Source: Albula goreensis
Lineage: Eukaryota; Chordata; Actinopteri; Albuliformes; Albulidae
DNA length: 64,000 nt
NCBI GenBank assembly: GCA_022829145.1
Contig: CM040753.1
Coordinates: 8,288,884 to 8,352,883, forward strand
Direction: 5' to 3'
Below the pieces are notes generated by a model, which was not told the origin of the DNA, ran no database searches, and was given only the letters and a program-made list of their open reading frames with translations. Position numbers and translations under genes: made by a program. This document shows positions 23,084-35,139 of the stretch, in pieces (the stretch's first letter is position 1; each line of letters starts with the position of its first letter).

Positions 23084-26080
23084 CCGGCACCCAAACATCC
23101 CGGCACAAGAGCCTCAGCACTGGGAGCTATTCATGCTCTATGGGGAGAAAGGTCAACAAATTACTCACTGTCATCAGCGTATTATTCTGCGGCTGTATTT
23201 CCCCCAGCCATTTACTCATACAAAATTGTTGTTTTGAAGAGCTGACTTTGATACAAGCATGGCTTTGCGTTCAAATTGTTATGTTCCAGTGTATCTCAGC
23301 GCATCTCCCTGTAAATGCCATTTATATATGCATTTGCATTGTGACTCTGTTCTGTGAAGTCAAACAAACACACAAACGAGCAATTCTATATCCTTAAACT
23401 TCAAAGTAAATACCAACTTTGTATATGTTTGGGAAAAAAAAGAGGTAGCTTTGCATCTTATCATAAGCTGTGGTTTCAGGCCAATTATATGTGATGGATT
23501 TCCATGCAAATGAAAGCTGACATTTTCCTGTTTTACTCTATAACTATTAAACTGTGATGAGGTTTCCGGGTAAATGTCCTCTAAGGATGCCTCATCATTA
23601 TTCTTACATTTATTAAATTACAGTGATTTATGGCGAACCTGCATGGAGCCCAGTATAGTACGTAAATCACAGTTTAAATGAACAGTTGAATTTCATTGAC
23701 TCCTGACCTCCATAGAGCAGATTATATTGCTTCAGTACAACTAGAGGAGAATTCTTCCAGTCTGCCAGTTTGCTTCATATTCCTGACATAAAACACATTA
23801 CATCTTTTTTTCACAAAAATGTTCACTGTACGCATGCAGACTGCTTATGGATATCAGGCTTTTACTGAGTGTCCTCTATGTCTTTAACATGTATTTATAT
23901 GCATAGCTTTCCATCATTTCAGCAACATATGATAAGCCTTATTATTTGACGTTTGTAGGCTTATCAAAGTTAATTTGTGTAAAGTGAAATGTACAGTCAA
24001 AATAATTCTAGGTCAGGAATATGACTAGTTTGAAAGCACAAATCTCATACTCCCAGTTAACCTCCTTTTAAAATGGATTTAGAAAGGGATTCAGGGAGGT
24101 TGATATTATTTTATTAGACATTTTTTCCCCCTTTTTTACTAAGACCATTCTTACATATGCTCTAACCACACTGCCCTTACCCCAAAATGACATCATAACG
24201 TTTCTGAAGTTATGAAATTAATGTTAGGAACAAAGTGCATTTCAGATATTCCAATCTCAGAAATGAAGCCAGAGAATACATTTTTTAAATGAAACATCTA
24301 GTTATGGTTAGGTGCGTGGTTTCACAGTCATGTGACTGTTTGGGTTTTACAGGTGCAATAGATGTTGCTGAAGGCTTTGAGCATCTGAATGCACTTATTT
24401 GGTTCTTCTGATTTCCTGAAACCTTGAGCCTCTCGTATTCGTGTGGCACTGCTGTTTTTGTAACTGTTCATGAAGTTAATATGTGTGTGGCCTCGAGCTC
24501 CTGACACACAAGGATAAAGTTGACAGCATCGCTCTCCCAGCCTCAGAAGCTGACGGGTGCTCTCTTCATTGTATTGACAGCTGTCGATGTCAATCAGGTT
24601 TCATAAAACAAACCACAGCTAGACTTTTCAAATCAAATTATTTCCCCTTGCATTCTGCACAGCTCTCCCTGTTTACATAAAACACATCAGCGTTCCCAAC
24701 TGTTGAGGTGCAGAATTCACCCCCGAGATGCGTATGGAACAGCAGCCAACGTTTCTGCTATTTTCTGTGTGCTTCTTGCCATTTTACAGGCAGTTTTGTG
24801 CTGGTGTGCAGAGGAGGTCACCGTTTAATGTGGATGGAAGTGTAGGCTGCATTAGTACTGTCAGCTCTGCAATGCATGTGAAAGATTTTACCACATGACA
24901 AATTCAGGTGAATTCAAGGTGTAAGATACAACAGAAATGAAAACTGGCACTTACTATGTAATAGTAAGCATACCTTCTTAAGAACAAAAGCTTCAAACTG
25001 TTAATGATGTGAGGAAACTCCTAACATTTGCTGATAGCATCCCAGGGTTTTTCAGTGCAGTCGATATCAATTTAGAGATGTATTGCAAAAGTGTAACTGT
25101 GTCACCTTATTGTCTCGCTCTTACTCTTCAACACAAATTAATATGCAGGTAGCAACAACTAATTAAAATGTCATATGACACCTTAATGGCTGGATTTTAA
25201 CACTGCTGTAGTTTGCTGTTGACAGGGTTGAGGACATGCTCTATGTTTAGCTGAGTAAGAGTGCTGATATAGAAGCATTCCTTTCCACCACTGTTAATGG
25301 AACTGTGTATTGTGCCAATAAAAACATAAAAGGTCGGTAGAGATTCTCTCCCTGTGGTATATTTTAAATGATATTTGAATATTTTCTTTGTTTTATATTA
25401 GTATTTCATAGGTATTCTTGCTCAGCTGGTTTTAGACAAGATATGTTTTACAAATCTTGGATCAGACTGATGTATTCACCCACAAACAATATGACATTCC
25501 TTGTGTTTTAAAGGCACATTTGAAAGTTCAGTACCTTTTGGAGTTACTTAACCACATATATTGTAGCTGATGCATGCACATTTTCGAGCCTACATTATTT
25601 TGTCTAGCACAGCAATGCATTGATCCTCTGAGAATCACGCCATTCATTTTGCATGGCACTGAAGCCTCCTAACGGTATATTATTTGCTATAAAATGTGGC
25701 TTGACAACACAGGGCAGAGAGCCAAGTTCTCAGTGCCACATAAATCTGTAAAACACATATGCTCTTGGCATAATGACATGAGTTTTTCTTCTTCAGTCTC
25801 TTCTCATATGTTAAATCCATTTGTCAAATTTAAGAATATAAATAATCCGTTTTTTGCTGTCAGCATTGAAATACTGAACCAAACATACCTTTTACACTCA
25901 ACAGCCATGCACGGTATTTGAGCATTGTGAAAACGCGAGCTGCTGTACAAATAACACCTATCACAAATGAGCTATTGCTGTTGTTACAGTTTTGTTTTTT
26001 CAAAGCAGCGCTGTTGTAGAAATAGGGGCCGTCTGCTTTAATTTTAGCTTTGGGAAATACCATTCCTGCCAGCCTCCTCA
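23084..26080. other. Unique non-coding AT-rich stretch
   Basis: About 3 kb with no supported gene. Only short frames are present. There are T-runs near 23805 and 24122, and no clear transposon ends or RNA genes. Confidence 0.6.
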
Positions 26081-26340
26081 CTGCGTCACAGAGCCCTGGA
26101 GCCGAAGGCCTGAAAAGCTCGCCACTTTGCTCTGGATTTCTCAATGAGCCGAGCGGACGTTGTCTGAGCGACGGCTCACAGAGACAGACGCCGGGAAGTT
26201 CAACTTTTACCTCCATGTACCGACCGCCATGCAGAGCAGACGCGTAGTGGAGAACGCTCTCCTGTTAATTAATTTGAGGAAAGTAGCCCGTGAGTGCTGC
26301 TGTGTTTCTATTTCAGTTCTCTCGTGGCGCTCTGCCTCCT
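26081..26340 (+). promoter_or_regulatory. Local CpG cluster, possible promoter
   Basis: I count about 18 CpG dinucleotides in about 260 bp, against very few in the kilobases around it, and the G+C content rises clearly. On the plus strand an ATG at 26229 has the context CGACCGCCATG (G at -3), and its frame is open for 20 codons before a donor-like GTGAGT at 26290. This would fit an unmethylated promoter with a short first coding exon. There is no recognisable protein, no TATA box, and no clear acceptor-linked partner in phase, so a germline-unmethylated or chance CpG patch is equally possible. Confidence 0.3.
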
Positions 26341-28443
26341 GGGACACCTCCACCCCGCCTCATACATATATTGCTCACATTCATTGCTGGTGCCACAGTA
26401 TGGGAATGCAAATGATTCCTTTTAATGAATAATGCATGTACTCTACAAATTCATGCACAGTTTTCCTGTAATAGGGGATTTAGTGCGAACATAAAAATGA
26501 AGGGCAGCTGAAATGTATAGACATTAAATGTACGTTTTCATAAGATCACCCGAACATTATTTTATTTTTTTTCCACCTTCTTTTCTTACAGGAGTCATTT
26601 GCAGCATTAGACATTTTCAATTTCAAACACCTTCAATGACATCTGAGGACTAATATCTTAAAAATGTGTTTCTGTGGTTTTGGTAAACCAGTGGTGCTGA
26701 CCCTTCCCTCAGTGACGAAACTATTTTGTCACATTCCTCCAGCTTGGTGTTGAAATGCAGACTCTTCGTCAAAAGCAGCACGGAGGTGAGAACTGCACTC
26801 CACAGTCTGTAAGTACCCTGAGTCTGACATCATTTCTGCCCATACTCATGTGGAAAATCACTTACATCTTACATCCGTGTCACCTGGGGGTGAAGGGTAA
26901 GAGAGAGAACTCTCCGTGTTCAGAGCTTTCCAAAAAACATCCCCATCCAAAACCCAGGAGACAATGGAATTTTTCATATCGGAAAAAATAACCGAGCTGC
27001 CATCACCATTAATAGAAGCTCACCTGCTCCTCATTTGATGTTTTAATCATTTATGCATGTAAAAGCTCTACTCTAAGTAGGACATTGCTTGTATTATAAA
27101 GGTGAATTATCACAGTTTGATGTTCCCAGTCAGCATTACCATTTTTCTTGGAGCTTATCAGGAATTTAGGTGAAAGAATGAGAACAATACAACTGCACAC
27201 AGCTTGGTTAAAAGGGAAAAAAACATTTTATTGAGACCTACATGGTTATATAACATTTATTTTGGATATACATACATATACACATGTGTGTGTGTAGTGT
27301 GTCTGTGTGCATGTTTGTACTTATGTATATATGTTCAAAGTAATTATAAAACCATAAGCAAACATATGCAAAGTTTAAATGGTAGCTCCATTTCTTTATT
27401 TTCAGGCACAGATGCAGGGATATATAGCTGTTTGGTGAGGAGTGTGGTTTGGCGGAATGTAACCACCTATTTACACCCTGTCGACGGAGGACTCTGGCAT
27501 GGTCTGAGTAACAGGCCCTGCGAGGACATCGTTTTTAGCAATGGGAACACACCCCATGAGTCAGAGCACACACCACATTGTCCTGCCCTGCCCTGTCCCA
27601 GCTCTGCTCCCTGGGACTGCGGCCATACCTTCCACCATGTTCCCCCTGTGACTCATCTTACCCGTATCCCCAGCCGATTCCAGGACCTCTCCGCCGAGCG
27701 CCTCACCGTCACGTGGCCCGCCACAGTCTCGTGTTTATTCAGCCACTTAGCATCTGCCGGCCAGGAAAGCTGGTTAAGCCACACAGAATGGAAATGCTGT
27801 CATTAGCACTCAGCCAGGGGTCAAAGGTCAGATGACTCAGAGGAGGGCAAAGATGGAATCGTTTCATCATAATGTTTATTGTATTTTACATTCATACCTA
27901 CACATTACAGTGATTGCTCAGAGAGGGGATTTTTGTTATTGCTGTCATGCTTGTTTGTTGCCATGGATATAAATTATTCAATGTAGCAATTATACACTTA
28001 TGCAGTGAATTGGCAGTATATGTAAAATAACTTCAATATTGATAAGATGGTTGACTTATCAATACCATAACAGTAAAAACTCATTAACCCTAATCTCCCA
28101 TAAGGTTATATCTGAATAATGAAACAACAAGTAGATAATAACATTAAGGGAACTGCATGTCAATTTAAATTCAAATTGAATCAAGTGAAGCCGCAAGATA
28201 TTATCAGGTGGATACATAAAATCAAATAGAATGATGGGGGCTATTTGATAATCACAGGTGGGATTGATTTTCCGTAAGTGTTTATATCACAGGTGGGAAT
28301 CCAGACATGCTAAAGGATTGGAAGAGTCAGGGACAGAGAATAAGATTTACATTGGAGACCAAGACCGGTGTGGGCATGACTTCTATGAATTATGGACAGG
28401 ATGTGGAAAGGACTAATAAGCTGATGAGCTGAATATATCTGGA

Positions 28444-28468
28444 GGGTTGTGGGGTGGGTATGTGGGGG
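28444..28468 (+). other. G-quadruplex candidate
   Basis: G-runs of 3, 4, 3 and 5 with loops of 1-5 bases on the plus strand. Pattern-based inference only. Confidence 0.5.
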
Positions 28469-31400
28469 TAAGCACGCTTGAACTCATATGGCCATACGGG
28501 CTTTCTCACAGATGGCATCCATTCTCTCAACCCTGTGGGTTGACCTGAAGCAGAAGTGTGAGACCGTCTGTGGCCGCGTGCCAGAAGGGCAGTTGTGGAA
28601 CTGGATAAATGGTTTTCCATTCCGAGACGGCCCACGATTGATGGGCTCTGAGGGCTATCGTGTTGCACAACCTCTACGTTTTTTCGGCTGCAGCTGCAGT
28701 CTTGTTTCCTGTCCGTGTGAGGTGTTTTTTGAAGAGTTTTTCTGGATGGCTGTTGTAATGCACAGTATTCTGGCGACTTTTGCAGTACCTTATGAGTCAT
28801 GGGAAAAGGTGCCAGTGACATCAGCTCCAAACAAGAAGCAACATTGTTTAAGCTGTGGGTGCTGCCAGAGATTCTCTTGTACAGATATTTGCCAGAACGT
28901 ATCCTGCTGTCATGCAGTGGTTTACAGCATACTTACCCACAACTGGCTACTTCTGCAATACAAGACAGAGGAGAAAGCTCAGAAGAGGCTAATCATTCAA
29001 GATGAACTTTTCTGTGAAAAAAAGAATGAGCAAAGCCTCTTTTGATAAAAAATAAAATAAATAAATAAATAAAAAATGTGTTTTTTTTTTCAAACAAATT
29101 AAAAATTTTACTTTTTAATATCAAGGCTTTATAGATACCTTACTAACATGTAAGCCATGCAATTACAGTTTGTTCACAATTATTTCTAAAACTGATTATA
29201 TATAATCATATATTATATTATTATTAGATTATAATAAACAGTTTATATATAATCTCACCACACCTATTCCTGTCAATCATCTGTTATTTGGTGGAGATTC
29301 CAGATAGGAGTGAAGAGTCTTACCATTCAGAGAACCTGATATATAACCGTCACATACTCAGATTGTCTCATATCAGAGGAGATCTGGAACAAGATGGTCA
29401 CCCATCTATTCTGAGGCTGACGTTCTGAATTTGAAGACTGCAGTCCCTCCACAGCCTGTGAAGCGTACAGTGTGACATGAATTTTGTTTCTTCAAACCAA
29501 GAACATGTTATAACGACCGGCGGCGATGGGGCTGGAATATGATGCTGCCCAGGTGTGTGGGGTTGACGGTCTCTGACAGGTGGAGTGGAGGAGCCGGGGC
29601 TTTGAATCACTCCTTCCCCAGGTCTGGGCCGGGCCAGCTGTGCTGGGTCACATACGTCTCTGCCCTCAGGGGGAGATCATATGGATCTATGGATCAGACA
29701 GGAGCCTGAGGGAGAGGGGAAGGCAAGGTCCCAACCCTGGAAATGCTAATGGGGCTACGACTGCCAGCTGTCTTGGGAACATCTGGAAACAACCATGGGG
29801 GGTGGCGGTGTTTTATCAGGGGATGCATTGGGGATCAGTGGAAAATGCTGTGGAGGAAAGGGAAGTTTGCCTTACTTGGACATCAGAGGGGCTACACTGA
29901 ATACAATTATTGATTTGTATTTCTGGATTTTGGCTTACCCTTCATGGTTTGGCCAGGCACTGTGTCTTTACTTTGATATTTCCTCTTCTTTGTAGAATGT
30001 TTATTCCAACACAGCAACAAACAATAACATATCGTGTACATATTTCCCATGGAAACAATTTTTAGTCAAAGTAAGTTTCCGAAAATACTTTACTAGGACT
30101 TTACTTGTATGCACATTTACAAAAATAAAATCTGTTAAATCCAGGTTAAAAAGGTATTCATATATAGATAGATTTCTGAAAAGCAATGAATATAACATTA
30201 TTGAAAGGATCATACTCCTGGCCCATTTGTGCCAGTATATAGAGAAGGGAATGACTGGCATAACTGAAGAAACTGTGTGTCAACAGGCACCGTGCCACCC
30301 TACTCAGGGACAGAACACTGCGCAGCATGCTTTAAATGTGCTCACAGATGGTTAACCTACTTTGGCAGCAAGTGACTGTCTCTTCATCTAACAAGTCCTC
30401 TGTTGGATGTGTTGATCTGTTGTGCATAACCTTCTGCTTTTAATACCCTGTGATTTTTCAGAAGAAACTGTGTCTTCAATGTGCTATGCAGATACACAGT
30501 TGTGACCCCCACAAGCAATAATGTGTTTTTAACCTGAAATGTGCTTCTGAGGAGCTCTCGTTCTACAGCTGTGCGCTATTAAATCGAGAGGAGACAGTCA
30601 CAGACAGATGGATATGGAACAAATGAAACGTCAACAGAAATGAAGGATAAATCTTTTGTTTTTCCTCTGAGAGGGGCGTTTGAAATGTAACTCCGATTCA
30701 GCTTACTGTTATTTACATAGTGAAAAAAAAGAAAACTCTAAATGCATTTTGCTAGTAGCTGAATTTTTGCATGTCAGGCACTTTTAGAAGTTCCAGGAAA
30801 TTCCCTCAACCATTTTTTCTGTTTCTCTATATGGAAAAAGCATATTCTATTCCAAATGCACCATTTCTCACTGTCAGTAATGTACATCAGATCCCACAAG
30901 TGGTGGATTAAGAGATTTGATCTGTTTAATGCGTCCACCTACAGAAAGGCTTACGAGAGGAAATCTGATTTAAAGTTAGCCCTTACGTCTTGGAGTTCAA
31001 ATTGGCTGGGTGGGAAATTTTGTGGTGCTCAGACTGCAAATAGAAAGCAGAGTTTATAATCCATCTTGATCTCATTTGCACACAAGTGGACACGTTTTTT
31101 TGAATAATATTTTCCTTGATATGCTGCCATTTCCATATAAATAGTTCAAAGTCACCTCAGCAGTACCCAGTCAGCCGGTTAAGCTTATGTGGATATTTTT
31201 AGGATCTTGACTACGTGTGAACCTGGACGAGTTTCTGTCTTATTAAACAATACGTTAGATCAAACAGAAGTGGTCTATCATCCTGCAACAAAGGATTTGT
31301 AAATGACGTAAACTCGGGTTTCGGGTTTCACGCTGTGAATCAGCATTATCCTTGTGTGACCTTAGAAGATAACCATTTTTACATGGATTTGGCTGCATTT

Positions 31401-33889
31401 ATTTAATACATGCTATGGGAGCTGAAGGGGGGTTTGTATTATTTTGGCCAAACCATGTTTAGCTTCAAATAGATCCCTGCAATGACTTTACACATTTATG
31501 ACCAATTCAGAGCATATGAGCTTACCATTGTGCACTGAACAATTAGGATTGTTTGTTGAGAGAAAACAGCAGTGTTGTCACAGAGGAACAGTACTCAAGG
31601 TACACCGGCATGTGGGAAACCTGGCCACAAGATTTCAATTGATAAAGTCATTGTGTATCTGTCTGCAAAGCATCTTCAAACACAGTACTCATGATTGTAT
31701 TGTGATAAACACAATGTTATGCCATGACTGAGTTTATAGATGCTATTTTGGATGGATGCCATTGTCATATTAGAGACGTGAAGCACAGACATGTACATTT
31801 CAATTATATCTTGTACTGTAGAGGTGTATTGCATTAACAGCATACTTGTAAAATGAGGTATATAATATATTTTAATGTGAGGAATTACTGAACTATTGTT
31901 TTAGTGTTGCAACTGCCACTAATTATGATTGTGTGAGAGAACTGTTGGTTTCTTTACATATATTTATGCATACATATTCTTAAATCTGGAGAGTGGAAAG
32001 TGTGTGCTTCCTGGGCTTTGGACAGTAACTGTTTAAAGACCCAACCAATCGCTTCTGAAAATGCCAATTTAAAAGATGCACTTTATATATTTCCAATTTA
32101 CTTTATATATTTCATACTTTTAAACACACAATCAACTCCTTTTTTGAGTAATAATAATAATAATTTGAAATATTTATGTGCTATAATACAAACTATTGTT
32201 TTACATATGTGTTTCATATTGAAGCAAATCTGAAAATTTCAGATTGAAAGGATGAGTCTGTTGGCAGGCTAAAGTGGTTTTCTTTATGTCTGTGTACCTT
32301 TAAATAACTGTAAAAATAATCTTGACAGTGTCAATGGATCTTTTGATGAAAACTATTAGCATGTGAACCAGCGAATGGAAAATAACGTTGGTGTCAGCAG
32401 TGGGATGTATATTTTGTGCGCAGCTGCAGCCAGTACTGATTGTCTGTCGCGTCAGCGCAGGCTTCATTGTACGCAGGACAAGCTCGCTGTGTGCCTGTGA
32501 CATGGATCTGTTCACTGATGAAGCTGCGCGGTTCAGGCATCAAAGAGACCTCAGCTCCTTCACATTATACAGTCACTCTCTTCCTACCTTTGACTGAATG
32601 TACTGATCCAAAACTGACACCTCTTTGATGCTGACTGTAGGTTTAGCAGCTAACTCACATCAGCCATGGACATCCTCGACACCGCAAGGCATAAAACAAG
32701 GCCAAAGTGGATACGCTCTGTTAATTGTTGACTGATTCCCTCAAAATCTGTCATTCCCACACCAATATCTTACTCCAGTATCTCCTACATGAACTTGGAT
32801 GGCTAAATTGTGAGCCAATGTGTGACCGCTGAAGCAGTTGGTACATATTTTTCTACTGGCTACATCTTAGATAACCCAATACAGAAGGATGTATTTTTAA
32901 TATTCAAATGCACATGGAAAGCATTTTATATGAAAGTGATATATTAGCATTTTTTTAAAATCTCACTCAAAGAATAGCTTGTATGTAACCCATTAACAAT
33001 TTAACATTTGAATGAATTATAATAAATTATTAATAGGGATGGATTTGTGTTGTCCAGCACCTCTCTCACGTTATAATCAAATTAAAACCCCTGTTGACTG
33101 CAGCTCCAGCACTCTCACCTGCTCTCTGTTGCAGAATATAATCCTGGAGTTTTACTTATCAGCTGACAGTTCTGACATCGCTAAAATGTCTCTACAGCCA
33201 TCACAACAAAAGGCTTTTTTTGTGTGCCAGGTGCCCTTATAGGCACACGCATGCAGAAATAGGCTGTACTTTGAACCGGCATCTGCATATTCATGAACAT
33301 TCTACTCACATAAAATATGCAACATGAGGGTATGCTTCATATGTGAGGGAGTGATTGCATGTCATTTCCAGGTGTCAAAATCGACCAGAAATGGATGTCT
33401 AAGTGACCTTTTTAATGCATGCGCTTTTTCCAAAATATATTTTTCTTTGGCGCGGCATGAAGAGTGACACATCATTCTTAATTCAGGCTGGATATGCACT
33501 AGGTGCTCTTTTCTTCAATCAGACGCATTTTTAGCAGCCGGTTGCAGCGCAACACATTACTGTGCTTTACGGATTTCCTTTTTTTTAAAGTCATGTGCAG
33601 ATTAAATTTGACATTTAATTGAAAGGCAACACAAATTTAAATATTCCTCTGCTGTCTGCCGTTCGACACTTAATTTTCCATCTGCGGTCCCTCTCTGGCT
33701 GGTAGTGCTTTTGTCTGCACTTTCGTTTCTGATGATTCTCCATTATAACACATGTTGAGCTCATTATTTTCAGCCGCAGCCAAAACCGCTTCCCACACAC
33801 AGGCATGCCACCATCCCGCCCCCTCTTCCCTCCCACCACCCTGCATTTTTTAGCCTGTATAGGAAACTGAAAGCATCATCATGCACTGT

Positions 33890-34170
33890 TTATTCCTGGG
33901 CCATGGAGTTTAACTCTTTACTGCCCTCATGTAATGAATAATTAATTGTGTTGCATCATAAAAGTGAATCTGACACTACATAATTGCTAATGGGGCAGAT
34001 AGATCTGGATGTGCCTCGCATGCTGCTGTTCGATACTGGAGGATGAGATCAGGCAACATGAGGATCATTCTCTGATCATTGCTGCCTCTGTAAAGTGCAC
34101 TGTAAAGGGAAGGTGAATCTGCCTGTTGAGATCACTTCAATTGTAGAATCCCATTCGGGATTACACTTAT
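33890..34170. promoter_or_regulatory. Candidate conserved non-coding element
   Basis: A non-repetitive block free of homopolymers with homeodomain-type words (AATAATTAATTG near 33937, CATAATTGC near 33979) and even base composition. No reading frame is convincing. It resembles developmental enhancers in texture; conservation is unknown, so confidence is low. Confidence 0.18.
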
Positions 34171-35104
34171 TTTCCAAAATTGCATATATCACCATGTAAT
34201 ATCAAAATAAAGTATCTGTGTTTTCAGTAAGATCACTTCTAAATAAATAAACAATTAAATGGCTGGCATTTACATGAATAGCTCTTGGAAGTGAACCCAA
34301 AACACAATATAATTTCAGCAGAAAAGGTACACTGATGGTTTTAGGTCACCAGTTCATCTTGTTGAATGACCCAGAACAAAGCAGGCTTTTTGTTTTACAA
34401 GTTGCTGTACAACCACTCCACTCCCCCAGTTATTGATAGTCTTTGTGTGTTTGACAGAAGGATGCAAAAAAAACAAAAACTTATGTGTGCATAATATCCC
34501 GCCACATTCGTCTGCAATGCATTGCATCCAAAATCCAGCTGACCATCTGGTTGGTTCAAATCTTGAACTTTGTGAGATGTTTATTTTGGCTCATAAATTA
34601 GCCATTTTTTGGGTTACTTCCTGCTATCCAAACTCTCTGATTAAACAGCTTTGATCATCAAGAGAGCCATCAACTTTTATTATGCTCTAAAGTTAAAGTG
34701 TGTTTTTTTCAAATACTTATATCAAACAGTTTCATATAATGAACACAACATAAAGCATAGCACAGAGGAGTTTGCAGGAATGAGCAGAAGGCACAAAATG
34801 CAGAACGACCAATTATATGTGCCGTTTAATTTATTTAATGGGTACACATCGGTCCACACTACTATAAAGTAAACCAGTCTGCTCAGACTCTGTAGCCCTC
34901 AGTGACTGTGATAAAAGTTACAAAGCCCTTGAGTGGAAGTGACTACAGAAAGATCTAAGGCACGCTGCCTGATGCTGTATCATATACATCAAATATGGCG
35001 TTATGCTGGGATTTAATTAAAGGGTTCAGTCAGATGTAAATTAAAACAGATTCAATACTCAGGACTTTTCCACCCCCACACTCGCCCAACCCCCCCATCT
35101 TTCA

Positions 35105-35129
35105 CCCCCCACCCCCCACCCCCCACCCC
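35105..35129 (-). other. G-quadruplex candidate (minus strand)
   Basis: The plus strand has C6-A-C6-A-C6-A-C4, so the minus strand carries four long G-runs separated by single bases, an ideal quadruplex pattern; the C strand could form an i-motif. Further C-runs extend left to about 35071. Confidence 0.7.
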
Positions 35130-35139
35130 TGTCCCCTTA

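Larger units (their letters stand above)
26341..35104. other. Unique non-coding stretch
   Basis: About 8.8 kb with no supported gene. The 185-codon frame at 28488-29045 (plus) and the 146-codon frame at 28390-28830 (minus) overlap each other and match no family. A quadruplex candidate lies at 28444-28468, AAAT-type low complexity at 29048-29075, and a TAA repeat at about 32149-32164. The block 33890-34170 looks regulatory and is listed separately. Confidence 0.5.

Noticed and set aside
27204-27806. 200-codon plus frame containing TDAGIYSC, like the F strand of an immunoglobulin domain
   Set aside because: The rest lacks an Ig fold (no paired cysteine or tryptophan at the right spacing), the upstream part is translated simple repeat, and the motif is short enough to be chance.
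28488-29045. 185-codon plus-strand frame
   Set aside because: No recognisable domain, overlapped by a 146-codon minus frame and a second plus frame, and one frame of this size is not surprising by chance in 64 kb on two strands.
34550-34575. GGTTCAAATC resembling a tRNA B box
   Set aside because: No A box at the proper distance and no cloverleaf arms nearby.
34968-34990. TAAGGCACGC, the 5' part of miR-124
   Set aside because: The rest of the mature sequence does not continue and the flanks do not form the miR-124 hairpin.
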